A program made the position numbers and the translations under genes. Shown here one piece after another: positions 44,822-53,990 of a DNA stretch of 64,000 bases (position 1 is the first letter of the stretch; every line of letters starts with the position of its first letter). The stretch spans positions 2,852,001-2,916,000 of the forward strand of contig NZ_AP021901.1 of the NCBI RefSeq assembly GCF_018325905.1. The letters run 5' to 3'. The notes beneath the pieces were generated by a model. That model did no database searches. It was given only the letters and a program-made list of their open reading frames with translations, and had not been told where the DNA came from. This DNA is from Pseudomonas sp. St316. GTDB taxonomy: Bacteria > Pseudomonadota > Gammaproteobacteria > Pseudomonadales > Pseudomonadaceae.

Positions 44822-45262
44822 GGTGATGGCTCCTGGCTCGATGAGCCCTGCGGGTACGAAAAAGGCGATTTTGCCAGCCCGGAAGAATTTCTGCTGGGTT
44901 ACCTGGATTCCGGACGATTTCACACGGCCAGGTGCCGTTTGTCCCTCAGGCTGCTAGGGTTGTTCGAAGCGTACCGCTAGCCGATGACCGAATATGTCGC
45001 AGCGCTGCAAGCAGGCACGGGATCGCACTCGTTAAGCTGCGCTACGAATGTGCTCCTGCAAAGTGCACTGGAGAGTGCATTTTTGCAGGTGTCCATGACA
45101 TGAAATTAGATGGAAAAGGATGTGACCTGCCGGTCCTGTCCAGCTTCACCCACCTGTCATCCTGTTTCCTCTGCCCGAGAATCAGGAACGGGATGGCCGA
45201 CAGCCCCGCAGGGGTTGCACGCGACGCTTCAATCAATAACAAGCCCAAGCGGAGTACCACAG
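44822..45262 (+). promoter_or_regulatory. Long gdhB leader/promoter region with imperfect hairpin
   Basis: No gene is visible in these 440 bp. At 45055-45089 there is a long imperfect hairpin: CCTGCAAA pairs with TTTGCAGG, and inside it TGCACT pairs with AGTGCA around a GGAG loop. It lies 174 bp before the gdhB start and could be an operator or RNA structure. No clear sigma-70 boxes or ArgR site could be assigned by eye. Confidence 0.4.
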
Positions 45263-48200
45263 ATGGCGTTCTTCACCGCAGCCAGCAAAGCCGACTTCCA
45301 GCACCAACTGCAAGCGGCACTGGCGCAGCACATCAGTGAACAGGCACTGCCACAAGTGGCGCTGTTCGCTGAACAATTCTTCGGCATCATTTCCCTCGAT
45401 GAACTTACCCAGCGCCGGTTGTCCGACCTTGCCGGCTGCACTCTGTCTGCCTGGCGCCTGCTTGAGCGCTTCGATCACGCGCAACCGCAGGTGCGCGTCT
45501 ACAACCCCGATTACGAACGCCACGGCTGGCAGTCGACCCACACGGCGGTGGAAGTGCTGCACCACGACCTCCCATTCCTGGTGGACTCGGTCCGCACTGA
45601 GCTGAACCGTCGCGGCTACAGCATCCATACCCTGCAAACCACCGTGCTGAGCGTGCGTCGCGGCAGCAAGGGCGAGTTGCTGGAAATCCTGCCAAAAGGC
45701 ACCCAGGGCGACGGCATCCTGCAAGAGTCGTTGATGTACCTGGAGATCGACCGCTGCGCCAACGCCGCCGAACTCAACGTCCTGAGCAAGGAACTTGAGC
45801 AAGTGCTGGGCGAAGTGCGCGTGGCCGTGGCCGACTTCGAGCCGATGAAAGCCAAGGTCCAGGAAATCCTCGCCAGCCTGGACAGCAGCGCCTACGCCAT
45901 CGACGCTGATGAAAAGAGCGAGATCAAGAGCTTCCTGGAATGGCTGGTGGGTAACCACTTCACCTTCCTGGGCTACGAAGAGTTCGTGGTTCGCGATGAG
46001 GCCGATGGCGGCCACATCGAATACAACCCCGATTCGTTCCTGGGCCTGACCAAATTGCTGCGCGCCGGCCTGACCGCCGAAGACCTGCGCATCGAAGACT
46101 ACGCCGTCAATTACCTGCGCGAACCGACGCTGCTGTCCTTCGCCAAGGCCGCGCACCCAAGCCGCGTACACCGTCCGGCCTACCCGGACTACGTGTCGAT
46201 CCGTGAGATCGACGCCGATGGCAAGGTCATCAAGGAATGCCGCTTCATGGGCCTGTACACCTCTTCGGTGTATGGCGAGAGCGTGCGGGTCATCCCGTAC
46301 ATCCGCCGCAAGGTCGCGGAAATCGAGCGCCGTTCGGGCTTCCAGGCCAAGGCGCACCTGGGCAAGGAACTGGCCCAAGTGGTCGAAGTGCTGCCCCGTG
46401 ACGACCTGTTCCAGACCCCTGTGGACGAGCTGTTCAGCACCGTCATGTCGATCGTGCAGATCCAGGAGCGCAACAAGATCCGCGTGTTCCTGCGCAAAGA
46501 CCCGTATGGCCGTTTCTGCTACTGCCTGGCCTATGTGCCACGTGACATCTACTCCACCGAAGTGCGCCAGAAGATCCAGCAAGTGCTGATGGATCGCCTG
46601 AAGGCCTCGGACTGCGAGTTCTGGACCTTCTTCTCCGAATCCGTTCTGGCCCGTGTACAACTGATCCTGCGGGTGGACCCGAAGAACCGCATCGACATCG
46701 ACCCGTTGCTGCTGGAAAAAGAAGTCGTGCAGGCCTGCCGCAGCTGGAAGGACGACTACGCCAGCCTCGTCGTCGAGAGCTTCGGCGAAGCCCAGGGCAC
46801 CAACGTGCTGTCGGATTTCCCGAAAGGCTTCCCGGCCGGCTACCGCGAGCGCTTTGCCGCGCACTCGGCCGTGGTCGACATGCAGCACCTGCTGAGCCTG
46901 AACGAAAAAAATCCGCTGGTCATGAGTTTCTACCAGCCGCTGGGCCAGGTCTCCGGCCAGCGTGAGCTGCACTGCAAGCTGTATCACGCCGATACGCCAC
47001 TGGCGCTGTCCGACGTGCTGCCGATCCTGGAAAACCTCGGCCTGCGGGTGCTGGGCGAGTTCCCGTACCGCCTGCGCCACACCAATGGCCGCGAGTTCTG
47101 GATTCATGATTTCGCGTTCACCGCCGCCGAAGGCCTGGACCTGGATATCCAGCAACTCAACGACACCTTGCAGGACGCCTTCGTCCACATCGTGCGTGGC
47201 GATGCCGAGAACGATGCGTTCAACCGCCTGGTGCTGACCGCCGGCCTGCCATGGCGCGACGTTGCGCTGCTGCGTGCCTATGCCCGTTACCTGAAGCAGA
47301 TCCGCCTGGGCTTCGACCTGGGTTACATCGCCAGCACCCTGAACAACCACACCGACATCGCTCGCGAGTTGACCCGGTTGTTCAAGACCCGCTTCTACCT
47401 GGCGCGCAAGCTCAGCGGCGATGACCTGGAAGACAAGCAGTTGCGCCTGGAGCAAGCGATTCTCTCGGCCCTGGACGACGTCCAGGTGCTCAACGAAGAC
47501 CGCATCCTGCGTCGCTACCTGGACCTGATCAAGGCCACCCTGCGGACCAACTTCTACCAGACCGACGCCAACGGCCAGAACAAGTCCTACTTCAGCTTCA
47601 AGTTCAACCCGCACCTGATCCCGGAACTGCCCAAGCCGGTGCCCAAGTTCGAGATCTTCGTCTACTCGCCACGGGTCGAAGGCGTGCACCTGCGCTTCGG
47701 CAACGTTGCCCGCGGCGGCCTGCGCTGGTCCGACCGTGAAGAAGACTACCGCACCGAAGTGCTTGGCCTGGTAAAAGCCCAGCAAGTGAAGAACTCGGTG
47801 ATCGTGCCGGTGGGCGCCAAGGGTGGTTTCCTGCCACGTCGCCTGCCGTTGGGCGGCAGCCGGGACGAGATCGCGGCCGAGGGCATCGCCTGCTACCGCA
47901 TCTTCATCTCGGGCCTGTTGGACATCACCGACAACCTGAAGGACGGCGCGCTGGTACCGCCGGCCAACGTCGTGCGTCATGACGACGATGACCCGTACCT
48001 GGTGGTGGCGGCGGACAAGGGCACTGCGACTTTCTCCGACATCGCCAACGGCATCGCCATCGACTATGGCTTCTGGCTGGGCGATGCATTCGCCTCCGGC
48101 GGCTCGGCTGGCTACGATCACAAGAAAATGGGCATCACCGCCAAGGGCGCGTGGGTCGGCGTGCAGCGCCACTTCCGCGAGCGTGGCATCAATGTCCAGG

Positions 48201-50131
48201 AAGACAGCATCACCGTGGTGGGCGTCGGCGACATGGCCGGCGACGTGTTCGGCAACGGCTTGTTGATGTCCGACAAGCTGCAACTGGTCGCGGCCTTCAA
48301 CCACCTGCACATCTTCATCGACCCGAACCCGGAGCCTGCCAGCAGCTTCGCCGAGCGCCAGCGTCTGTTCGACCTGCCGCGTTCGGCCTGGAGCGACTAC
48401 GACACCAGCATCATGTCCGAAGGTGGCGGTATCTTCTCGCGCAGCGCGAAAAGCATCGCCATCTCGCCACAGATGAAGGAACGCTTCGACATCAAGGCCG
48501 ACAAGCTGACCCCGACCGAGCTGCTCAACGCCTTGCTCAAGGCGCCGGTGGACCTGTTGTGGAACGGCGGTATCGGCACCTACGTCAAGGCCAGCACTGA
48601 AAGCCACGCCGATGTCGGCGACAAGGCCAACGATGCACTGCGCGTGAACGGCAACGAACTGCGCTGCAAGGTCGTGGGCGAGGGCGGCAACCTGGGCATG
48701 ACCCAACTGGGTCGCGTCGAGTTCGGCCTCAATGGCGGCGGTTCCAACACCGACTTCATCGACAACGCGGGCGGCGTGGACTGCTCCGACCACGAAGTGA
48801 ACATCAAGATCCTGCTCAACGAAGTGGTGCAGGCCGGCGACATGACCGACAAGCAACGCAACCAGTTGCTGGCGAGCATGACCGAGGAAGTCGGTGGCCT
48901 GGTGTTGGGCAACAACTACAAGCAGACCCAGGCCCTGTCCCTGGCGGCGCGCCGTGCCTTCGTGCGGATCGCCGAATACAAGCGCCTGATGAACGATCTG
49001 GAAGGCCGCGGCAAGCTGGATCGCGCCATCGAGTTCCTGCCGGCTGAAGAGGCGATCAACGAGCGCGTCGCGGCGGGCCATGGCCTGACCCGTGCCGAAC
49101 TGTCGGTGTTGATCTCCTACAGCAAGATCGACCTCAAGGAAGCGCTGCTCAACTCCCAGGTACCGGATGACGATTACCTGACCCGTGACATGGAGACGGC
49201 TTTCCCGCCGACGCTGGTGAACCAGTTCTCCGAGGCCATGCGTCGCCACCGCCTCAAGCGCGAGATCGTCAGCACCCAGATCGCCAACGACCTGGTCAAC
49301 CACATGGGCATCACCTTCGTTCAGCGGCTCAAGGAGTCTACGGGCATGAGCCCGGCGAACGTGGCGGGTGCTTATGTGATCGTGCGCGACATCTTCCATC
49401 TCCCGCATTGGTTCCGTCAGATCGAAGCCCTGGACCACCAGGTTTCCGCCGACGTGCAATTGGAGTTGATGGACGAGCTGATGCGCCTGGGTCGCCGCGC
49501 CACGCGCTGGTTCCTGCGCAGCCGTCGCAACGAGCAGAACGCTGCCCGTGACGTGGCGCACTTCGGTCCGCACCTGGCGGCGTTGGGCCTCAAGCTCGAC
49601 GAGTTGCTGGAAGGCCCGACCCGCGAAGGCTGGCAGACCCGCTACCAGGCCTACGTGGCCGCTGGTGTACCGGAGCTCCTGGCGCGCATGGTTGCTGGCA
49701 CCACGCACCTGTACACCTTGCTGCCGATCATCGAGGCGTCCGACGTCACTGGCCAGAACGCCGCCGATGTGGCCAAGGCCTACTTCGCCGTGGGCAGCGC
49801 CCTGGACATCACCTGGTACCTGCAACAGATCAGCGCGCTGCCGGTGGAAAACAACTGGCAGGCACTGGCCCGTGAAGCGTTCCGCGATGACATCGACTGG
49901 CAGCAACGGGCGATCACCATCTCGGTCTTGCAGGACGGCGACTCGACCCAGGACGTGGAAACTCGCCTGGCGATGTGGCTTGAACAGCATCACGAAATGG
50001 TCGAGCGCTGGCGCGCCATGCTGGTGGATATCCGTGCCGCCAGCGGCACTGACTACGCCATGTACGCGGTCGCCAACCGCGAACTGCTGGACCTGGCGTT
50101 GAGTGGTCAGGCGGTCGTGACGGCCAACTGA
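45263..50131 (+). CDS. gdhB: NAD-specific glutamate dehydrogenase, 180-kDa type
   Basis: A 1,622-residue catabolic NAD-glutamate dehydrogenase, nearly the same length as P. aeruginosa GdhB (1,620). It oxidises glutamate to 2-oxoglutarate and ammonia, chiefly during arginine and glutamate use. A long N-terminal regulatory part (~1-700) precedes the catalytic core near 800-1,100, with GNVARGGLRWSDREEDYR, VKAQQVKNSVIVPVGAKGGF and the nucleotide-binding region TVVGVGDMAGDVFGNGLL. The ATG at 45263 has GGAG upstream and matches the family N-terminus. The frame is open to 45110, but that extension is unlike the family. A strong terminator follows. In P. aeruginosa the gene is arginine-induced; I cannot confirm that site here. 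Confidence 0.96.
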   Translation: MAFFTAASKADFQHQLQAALAQHISEQALPQVALFAEQFFGIISLDELTQRRLSDLAGCTLSAWRLLERFDHAQPQVRVYNPDYERHGWQSTHTAVEVLHHDLPFLVDSVRTELNRRGYSIHTLQTTVLSVRRGSKGELLEILPKGTQGDGILQESLMYLEIDRCANAAELNVLSKELEQVLGEVRVAVADFEPMKAKVQEILASLDSSAYAIDADEKSEIKSFLEWLVGNHFTFLGYEEFVVRDEADGGHIEYNPDSFLGLTKLLRAGLTAEDLRIEDYAVNYLREPTLLSFAKAAHPSRVHRPAYPDYVSIREIDADGKVIKECRFMGLYTSSVYGESVRVIPYIRRKVAEIERRSGFQAKAHLGKELAQVVEVLPRDDLFQTPVDELFSTVMSIVQIQERNKIRVFLRKDPYGRFCYCLAYVPRDIYSTEVRQKIQQVLMDRLKASDCEFWTFFSESVLARVQLILRVDPKNRIDIDPLLLEKEVVQACRSWKDDYASLVVESFGEAQGTNVLSDFPKGFPAGYRERFAAHSAVVDMQHLLSLNEKNPLVMSFYQPLGQVSGQRELHCKLYHADTPLALSDVLPILENLGLRVLGEFPYRLRHTNGREFWIHDFAFTAAEGLDLDIQQLNDTLQDAFVHIVRGDAENDAFNRLVLTAGLPWRDVALLRAYARYLKQIRLGFDLGYIASTLNNHTDIARELTRLFKTRFYLARKLSGDDLEDKQLRLEQAILSALDDVQVLNEDRILRRYLDLIKATLRTNFYQTDANGQNKSYFSFKFNPHLIPELPKPVPKFEIFVYSPRVEGVHLRFGNVARGGLRWSDREEDYRTEVLGLVKAQQVKNSVIVPVGAKGGFLPRRLPLGGSRDEIAAEGIACYRIFISGLLDITDNLKDGALVPPANVVRHDDDDPYLVVAADKGTATFSDIANGIAIDYGFWLGDAFASGGSAGYDHKKMGITAKGAWVGVQRHFRERGINVQEDSITVVGVGDMAGDVFGNGLLMSDKLQLVAAFNHLHIFIDPNPEPASSFAERQRLFDLPRSAWSDYDTSIMSEGGGIFSRSAKSIAISPQMKERFDIKADKLTPTELLNALLKAPVDLLWNGGIGTYVKASTESHADVGDKANDALRVNGNELRCKVVGEGGNLGMTQLGRVEFGLNGGGSNTDFIDNAGGVDCSDHEVNIKILLNEVVQAGDMTDKQRNQLLASMTEEVGGLVLGNNYKQTQALSLAARRAFVRIAEYKRLMNDLEGRGKLDRAIEFLPAEEAINERVAAGHGLTRAELSVLISYSKIDLKEALLNSQVPDDDYLTRDMETAFPPTLVNQFSEAMRRHRLKREIVSTQIANDLVNHMGITFVQRLKESTGMSPANVAGAYVIVRDIFHLPHWFRQIEALDHQVSADVQLELMDELMRLGRRATRWFLRSRRNEQNAARDVAHFGPHLAALGLKLDELLEGPTREGWQTRYQAYVAAGVPELLARMVAGTTHLYTLLPIIEASDVTGQNAADVAKAYFAVGSALDITWYLQQISALPVENNWQALAREAFRDDIDWQQRAITISVLQDGDSTQDVETRLAMWLEQHHEMVERWRAMLVDIRAASGTDYAMYAVANRELLDLALSGQAVVTAN

Positions 50132-50151
50132 TCCCTGCGTTGAATGAAAAA

Positions 50152-50180
50152 GCCCCGCATCGAAAGATGCGGGGCTTTTT
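50152..50180 (+). terminator. Rho-independent terminator of gdhB
   Basis: A 10-bp stem GCCCCGCATC / GATGCGGGGC with a GAAA tetraloop, followed by TTTTT and preceded by AAAAA. It lies 20 bp after the gdhB stop and would also act on the opposite strand. Confidence 0.96.
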
Positions 50181-50207
50181 CATTTGTGATGTGAAGCAGG
50201 TATCCCC

Positions 50208-50290
50208 TGTGGGAGCGAGCTTGCTCGCGATGGCGGTGTATCTGTCAAACTCGATGTCGCTGACCCACCGCTATCGCGAGCTCGCTCCCA
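50208..50290. repeat. REPIN with a shortened right arm
   Basis: The forward REP (50208-50231) is canonical. The right arm (50273-50290) reads ATCGCGAGCTCGCTCCCA, having lost GCAA or its equivalent from the palindrome centre, so the pair is partly decayed. Confidence 0.85.
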
Positions 50291-50311
50291 TAAGCAAACC
50301 CTTGCCATGGG

Positions 50312-50716
50312 TTAGTTTTTCAGCGGTATCAACACCGCTTCATCCTCACCCATCACCATGAACACCAGCAGTTTTGCCGGCTGGCTCGCGCTGGCGTTTT
50401 TCGAGACCAGGTGCTCGGAACCCGCCGCTTCATACCAGAATTCCCCAGCCTTGTAGGTCTTCGCCGGCTCACCCTTGACCTGGGAAGTGATGGCGCCTTC
50501 CAGTACGTAGGCCATCGCTGTGCCCTCATGCTTATGGGCAATGGACGCTTGGCCGGGTGCATAGTTGACGGTCAGCATCATGGTTTTTTTACCTGGAACG
50601 TTTTTCAGCATTTGCTCCTGCAGCACCGTGACCTTTTCCGCAGGCGCGGCTTCGTGAGCGTAGGTCTGGGTAATGGGCAGCAGGCTGAGGGCGGCGATCA
50701 GGCAGAGTGTTTTCAT
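50312..50716 (-). CDS. Secreted small cupin-domain protein
   Basis: A 134-residue protein with a signal peptide (MKTLCLIAALSLLPITQTYA, cleavage before HEAAP). It is a single cupin domain with the metal motif HKHEGTAMAYVLEG (His61, His63) and a later His102 (GSEHLVSK). It is probably periplasmic. The substrate is unknown. It is convergent with gdhB and lies downstream of the antibiotic-biosynthesis-monooxygenase-like gene on the same strand, with a 173-bp gap. Confidence 0.88.
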   Translation of the reverse strand: MKTLCLIAALSLLPITQTYAHEAAPAEKVTVLQEQMLKNVPGKKTMMLTVNYAPGQASIAHKHEGTAMAYVLEGAITSQVKGEPAKTYKAGEFWYEAAGSEHLVSKNASASQPAKLLVFMVMGEDEAVLIPLKN

Positions 50717-50889
50717 GAAGGTATGGCCTGTGTGGTTTCGAGTGATTTCGCGCTGTCGCGGCGATGGATTCACCCTAAGCCCCACGGTGGGGCAAGCAAA
50801 CGTCCAATCTTTCGGAAGGTGGGTAGACCAATTGGCTGGGCCGATGACGATATTGGCTGCCAGGCTAGGCAGGCATGAAGCTGCAGATC

Positions 50890-51183
50890 TCAGACAATCG
50901 GAAAACTGTTGAAATCCACGCTGCGCGCCAGGCGGTTGTCGATCAGGCTGATGAAGCCTTGCACGTGCGGGCAGTTGAAGTGGGCTTGCATGGCCGCTTC
51001 CGACTGCCAGCGGCCACTGACGCTCCAGCGGTCGCCATCGTCCGGACAGCGGTCGACCAGGTAGGCATTGCAGCCCGGTTGGGCGCGCAGGGTCTCGACG
51101 ATTTGCTGCAATTGCCGGCCCAGTTCTTCCGAGCGACCGGCGGCGGCTTGCACCTGTACGGTATTGATCACTTGGCGAGACAT
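50890..51183 (-). CDS. Antibiotic biosynthesis monooxygenase (ABM) fold protein
   Basis: A 97-residue ferredoxin-like ABM-domain protein (VINTVQVQAAAGRSEELGRQL; QPGCNAYLVDRC; HFNCPHVQGF). Such proteins include quinol monooxygenases and heme-degrading enzymes; the specific function is unclear. A GGAG precedes the ATG. It follows the MocR regulator gene by 121 bp on the same strand. Confidence 0.85.
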   Translation of the reverse strand: MSRQVINTVQVQAAAGRSEELGRQLQQIVETLRAQPGCNAYLVDRCPDDGDRWSVSGRWQSEAAMQAHFNCPHVQGFISLIDNRLARSVDFNSFPIV

Positions 51184-51304
51184 TTTTCAGGCTCCTGAAT
51201 CAAGTCGCAGGGGGGGACTCAACATCAATGACACCCGTGCAGGATAGGCCTGGTGGGGCAAGGCTCAAACAGCCAATGGGCGGATAAATGCGCAGTCCAA
51301 TCCC

Positions 51305-52738
51305 TCAGGCCACTTGCTGGAGAATGTCGCGCAAGCGGTCCAGGGCGATGTCGATGTCCAGGGTTTCGATAGCGCCGAAACCAAAGAACAGGCCCGGCCG
51401 CACCGGGGCCTCGTTGAAAAAGCCATCAAGGCTGTAGAGCCCGACTTCGGCTTTTTTCGCCAGCTCGATCACCAGCGCCAGGTCCACCGGAACCTTGCAC
51501 AACACCGCCATATGAAAGCCTGCCGTGGTGGGCACGGCCTCGAACCAAGGGGAGAGGTCCCCGGCCATGCGCGCCAGGATTCGCTCGCGGCGGCTGGCAT
51601 ACAGGGTGTGGCAGCGGCGGATGTGCTTGAGCAGGCAACCCTCGGCGATGAACTTCGCCAGCGCCCACTGGGGCAGGGTGGAGGTGTGCTGGTCGGTGAG
51701 GCGCTTGGCCAGGATCACCGCCTCGAGGATCGCCGGCGGCAGGATGGCGTAACCGAGGCGAAGCTCGGGCAGCAGGGTCTTGGAGAACGTGCCGACGTAC
51801 GCGACGATCCCGCGCTCATCCATGCTCTGCAATGAATCGGCAGGCCGGCCTTCGTAGCGGAATTCGCTGTCGTAGTCGTCTTCGATGATGATCGCCCCCA
51901 GCTCATAGGCCCGCGCCAGCAAAGCCTTGCGGCGGGCCTGGCTCATGGGCATGCCCAAGGGAAACTGGTGGGAGGGCGTGACATAAATCAACCGCGTGCC
52001 GTCGGGGATCAGGTCCACGCGCAGACCTTGCTCGTCCACCGGTACCCCGGCCACCGTGGCGCCCTGGGAGCCGAACAGCAAGCGCGCCGGCGGATAGCCC
52101 GGGTCTTCCATGGCCACCAGGCTGCCGGGCCGGGTCAACACCCGCGAGATCAGGTCCAGGGCCTGCTGCGCGCCGTTGCAGACCACCACGTCTTCATCCT
52201 GGCAATTGACCCCGCGGGAAAACGCGATGTGCCGGGCAATGGCATTGCGCAGCGACGGCAGGCCTTCGGGCTGGCTGTAGAAACCCTTGGCGCTGGCGAT
52301 CTGGCGTAGCGCGTGGGCAGTGCAGCGCCGCCAGTCATCCAGTGGAAACTGGCCCTTGCCCGTGGCGCCGCCGATGAAGTCGTAGCGCAACGCACCTTCG
52401 AGGGTGGGATGGCGCATCAGGTCGGGCATGGTGCGCCAGGCTTCGACGACGTCGGCACCGGCCAGCTCGCGGTGGCTCTGCTTGCGCACGATCCTGGCCG
52501 GCCGAGCGTTGACGTAGGTGCCTTTGCCGATGATGCCGGTGAGCAGGTTCTCGTAGGTCAGTTGGGCATAGGTGTCGGAGACGGTCTTGCGCGAGACCCC
52601 CAGTTGCTCGGCCAGCAGGCGGCTGGGCGGCAGCTGCGTGCCGGCCGCCAGGCGACCGCTTTCGATGGCGCTGCGCAATTGTTGATACAACTGGCCCGAC
52701 AGGTCCTTGCGGCCGTTGATGACAACATGAAGTTCCAT
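51305..52738 (-). CDS. MocR-type regulator (GntR helix-turn-helix fused to aminotransferase fold)
   Basis: A 477-residue fusion. An N-terminal GntR winged helix (~10-75: SGRLAAGTQLPPSRLLAEQL and GVSRKTVSDTYAQL) is joined to a fold-type I aminotransferase domain. PLP-binding features are VVVCNGAQQALDL, EDDYDSEFRYEG and YVGTFSKTLLPELRLGY with the Lys that holds PLP. It is divergent from the AhpD-like gene, with 195 bp between. MocR proteins usually regulate the divergent neighbour in response to an amino compound or PLP; which one is unknown. Confidence 0.92.
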   Translation of the reverse strand: MELHVVINGRKDLSGQLYQQLRSAIESGRLAAGTQLPPSRLLAEQLGVSRKTVSDTYAQLTYENLLTGIIGKGTYVNARPARIVRKQSHRELAGADVVEAWRTMPDLMRHPTLEGALRYDFIGGATGKGQFPLDDWRRCTAHALRQIASAKGFYSQPEGLPSLRNAIARHIAFSRGVNCQDEDVVVCNGAQQALDLISRVLTRPGSLVAMEDPGYPPARLLFGSQGATVAGVPVDEQGLRVDLIPDGTRLIYVTPSHQFPLGMPMSQARRKALLARAYELGAIIIEDDYDSEFRYEGRPADSLQSMDERGIVAYVGTFSKTLLPELRLGYAILPPAILEAVILAKRLTDQHTSTLPQWALAKFIAEGCLLKHIRRCHTLYASRRERILARMAGDLSPWFEAVPTTAGFHMAVLCKVPVDLALVIELAKKAEVGLYSLDGFFNEAPVRPGLFFGFGAIETLDIDIALDRLRDILQQVA

Positions 52739-52840
52739 ACCCGCAAGCTCCTGGGCGATTGTTTGGCCGCCAGCGTCAAAGGCGCAAGATTACCCGCATT
52801 GTGCGTCTGCATAGAAGTTGCGTGGGGAAAATCCCGCCCA

Positions 52841-52880
52841 TTGGACTTGCCTCCGGTTTTTTCGACGAATTGGACCTGTC
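52841..52880. promoter_or_regulatory. Direct repeat, candidate MocR operator
   Basis: ATTGGACTTGCC (52841-52852) and ATTGGACCTGTC (52869-52880) match at ten of twelve positions, 28 bp apart, in the divergent mocR-type / ahpD-like intergenic region. MocR regulators such as GabR bind direct repeats, so this is a reasonable operator candidate. Confidence 0.5.
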
Positions 52881-52933
52881 ATTGACCGGGCCCTGGGCCT
52901 ACCGTGAAGGTCTCGAATGCCACGGAGCCCGCC

Positions 52934-53374
52934 ATGAGCCCGCGTCTGGATTACTACACTGCATCGCCTGGGGCGATGAAAGCCATGATCGGCCTGGAAG
53001 CCCTGACCAGTCGCCTGAGTATCGAACCGGCGTTGCTGCACCTGATCAAGATCCGCGCTTCACAACTCAATGGCTGCGCCTTTTGCACCGACATGCATTC
53101 GGTGGAGGCACGGCGCCAGGGCGAGACCGAACGACGGCTCTACGCGGTGGCGGTGTGGCGCGACAGTGGTTTTTTCACGGCCCGCGAACGCGCTGCCCTG
53201 GCCTGGACCGAGGCGGTGACGCTGTTGGCTGAAAGCCAGGTGCCGGACGACGTCTATGCCCAGGCCCGGGCCTGCTTCAGCGAGGAGGAGCTGGTGGACC
53301 TGACCCTGGCGATCAGCACCATCAACAGCTGGAACCGGTTGGCGGTGAGTTTTCGCCAGAGTCCCAGTGCCTGA
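52934..53374 (+). CDS. Carboxymuconolactone decarboxylase/AhpD-like protein
   Basis: A 146-residue alkylhydroperoxidase D-like protein with the active-site motif CAFCTDMH (Cys48, Cys51, His55), expected to be a thiol-dependent peroxidase or related oxidoreductase. The ATG at 52934 has CACGGAG before it; a GTG ten codons earlier is less likely. It is divergent from the MocR-type gene and probably its target. Confidence 0.9.
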   Translation: MSPRLDYYTASPGAMKAMIGLEALTSRLSIEPALLHLIKIRASQLNGCAFCTDMHSVEARRQGETERRLYAVAVWRDSGFFTARERAALAWTEAVTLLAESQVPDDVYAQARACFSEEELVDLTLAISTINSWNRLAVSFRQSPSA

Positions 53375-53389
53375 TCCGCGAGAGCCAAC

Positions 53390-53479
53390 TGTGGGAGCAA
53401 GGCTTGCCCGCGATGAACGATGATGAGGTGAATCTGGCGTACCGTGTCGCCTGGATCGCGAGCCAGCTTTGCTCCCACA
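53390..53479. repeat. REPIN, AGGCTTGCCCGCG variant
   Basis: Forward arm 53390-53414 belongs to the AAGGCTTGCCCGCG subtype seen at 21252. The right arm (53455-53479, GCGAGCCAGCTTTGCTCC) has diverged. It lies between convergent genes. Confidence 0.85.
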
Positions 53480-53500
53480 GAGCAGGCCTGTCGTTTGTCT

Positions 53501-53851
53501 CTATTTATTTCCATTGGGCAGCGGTGAGTTGTTGGCCGGAACCGGCGGCCGCTGGGGCTTGACCGATGTGCCAAACGTATTGCCCATGCGCACCCCAGTA
53601 GCCGCCGGGGTCGCCAGGCCGATGCTGTTCGGTGCGCGTTCGTTGACCGGCACATTCATGGCGTCCTGGGCCCGTTGCGCAGCTGCTGCAGCTTGTGGGT
53701 CGTTGCCCATCTGCCGGCTCAGGCAGTTGTAGTCGGGGGTCTTGTAGCCACCGACGGTCACCTCGACACAGGCCGGGGCCTCTTCGCCCTGGGCCCAGGG
53801 CAGGGCGAAGAGCAGCCCGAGGCCTGCCATCATTTTCGTCCACTGTTTCAT
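53501..53851 (-). CDS. Small secreted protein of unknown function
   Basis: A 116-residue protein with a signal peptide (KMMAGLGLLFALPWAQG-EEA), two cysteines in the mature part (PACVEV, YNCLSRQM) that could form a disulfide, and a proline/asparagine-rich C-terminus. AGGAGG lies six bases before the ATG at 53851, which decides the start over an adjacent GTG. It is divergent from vreA. The family is not recognised. Confidence 0.78.
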   Translation of the reverse strand: MKQWTKMMAGLGLLFALPWAQGEEAPACVEVTVGGYKTPDYNCLSRQMGNDPQAAAAAQRAQDAMNVPVNERAPNSIGLATPAATGVRMGNTFGTSVKPQRPPVPANNSPLPNGNK

Positions 53852-53930
53852 CACCGACCTCCTGGCCCGTCACACCGGACTGTTTGTTGTCAGGGCATCA
53901 GTCTAGTGCGGCCCGGAGGATTTGTATCAG

Positions 53931-53950
53931 ATGTCATACGACATTCATAA
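53931..53950 (+). promoter_or_regulatory. Pho box candidate upstream of vreA
   Basis: Two 7-mers spaced 11 bp apart, TGTCATA and ATTCATA, lie in ATGTCATACGACATTCATAA. About 14 of 20 positions match the PhoB direct-repeat consensus. It is 40 bp before the annotated vreA start. PhoB control of vreAIR is established in P. aeruginosa; direct PhoB action here is inferred. Confidence 0.55.
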
Positions 53951-53990
53951 ACACCCCTCAGGATGACGGTTTTCAACGGATACGTCAGTC

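Noticed and set aside
45233..49993. A 1,586-residue open frame on the minus strand opposite gdhB
   Set aside because: High-GC coding sequence leaves an antisense frame open. The protein is low-complexity His/Gln/Val-rich with no family match, while gdhB in the same place is unambiguous.
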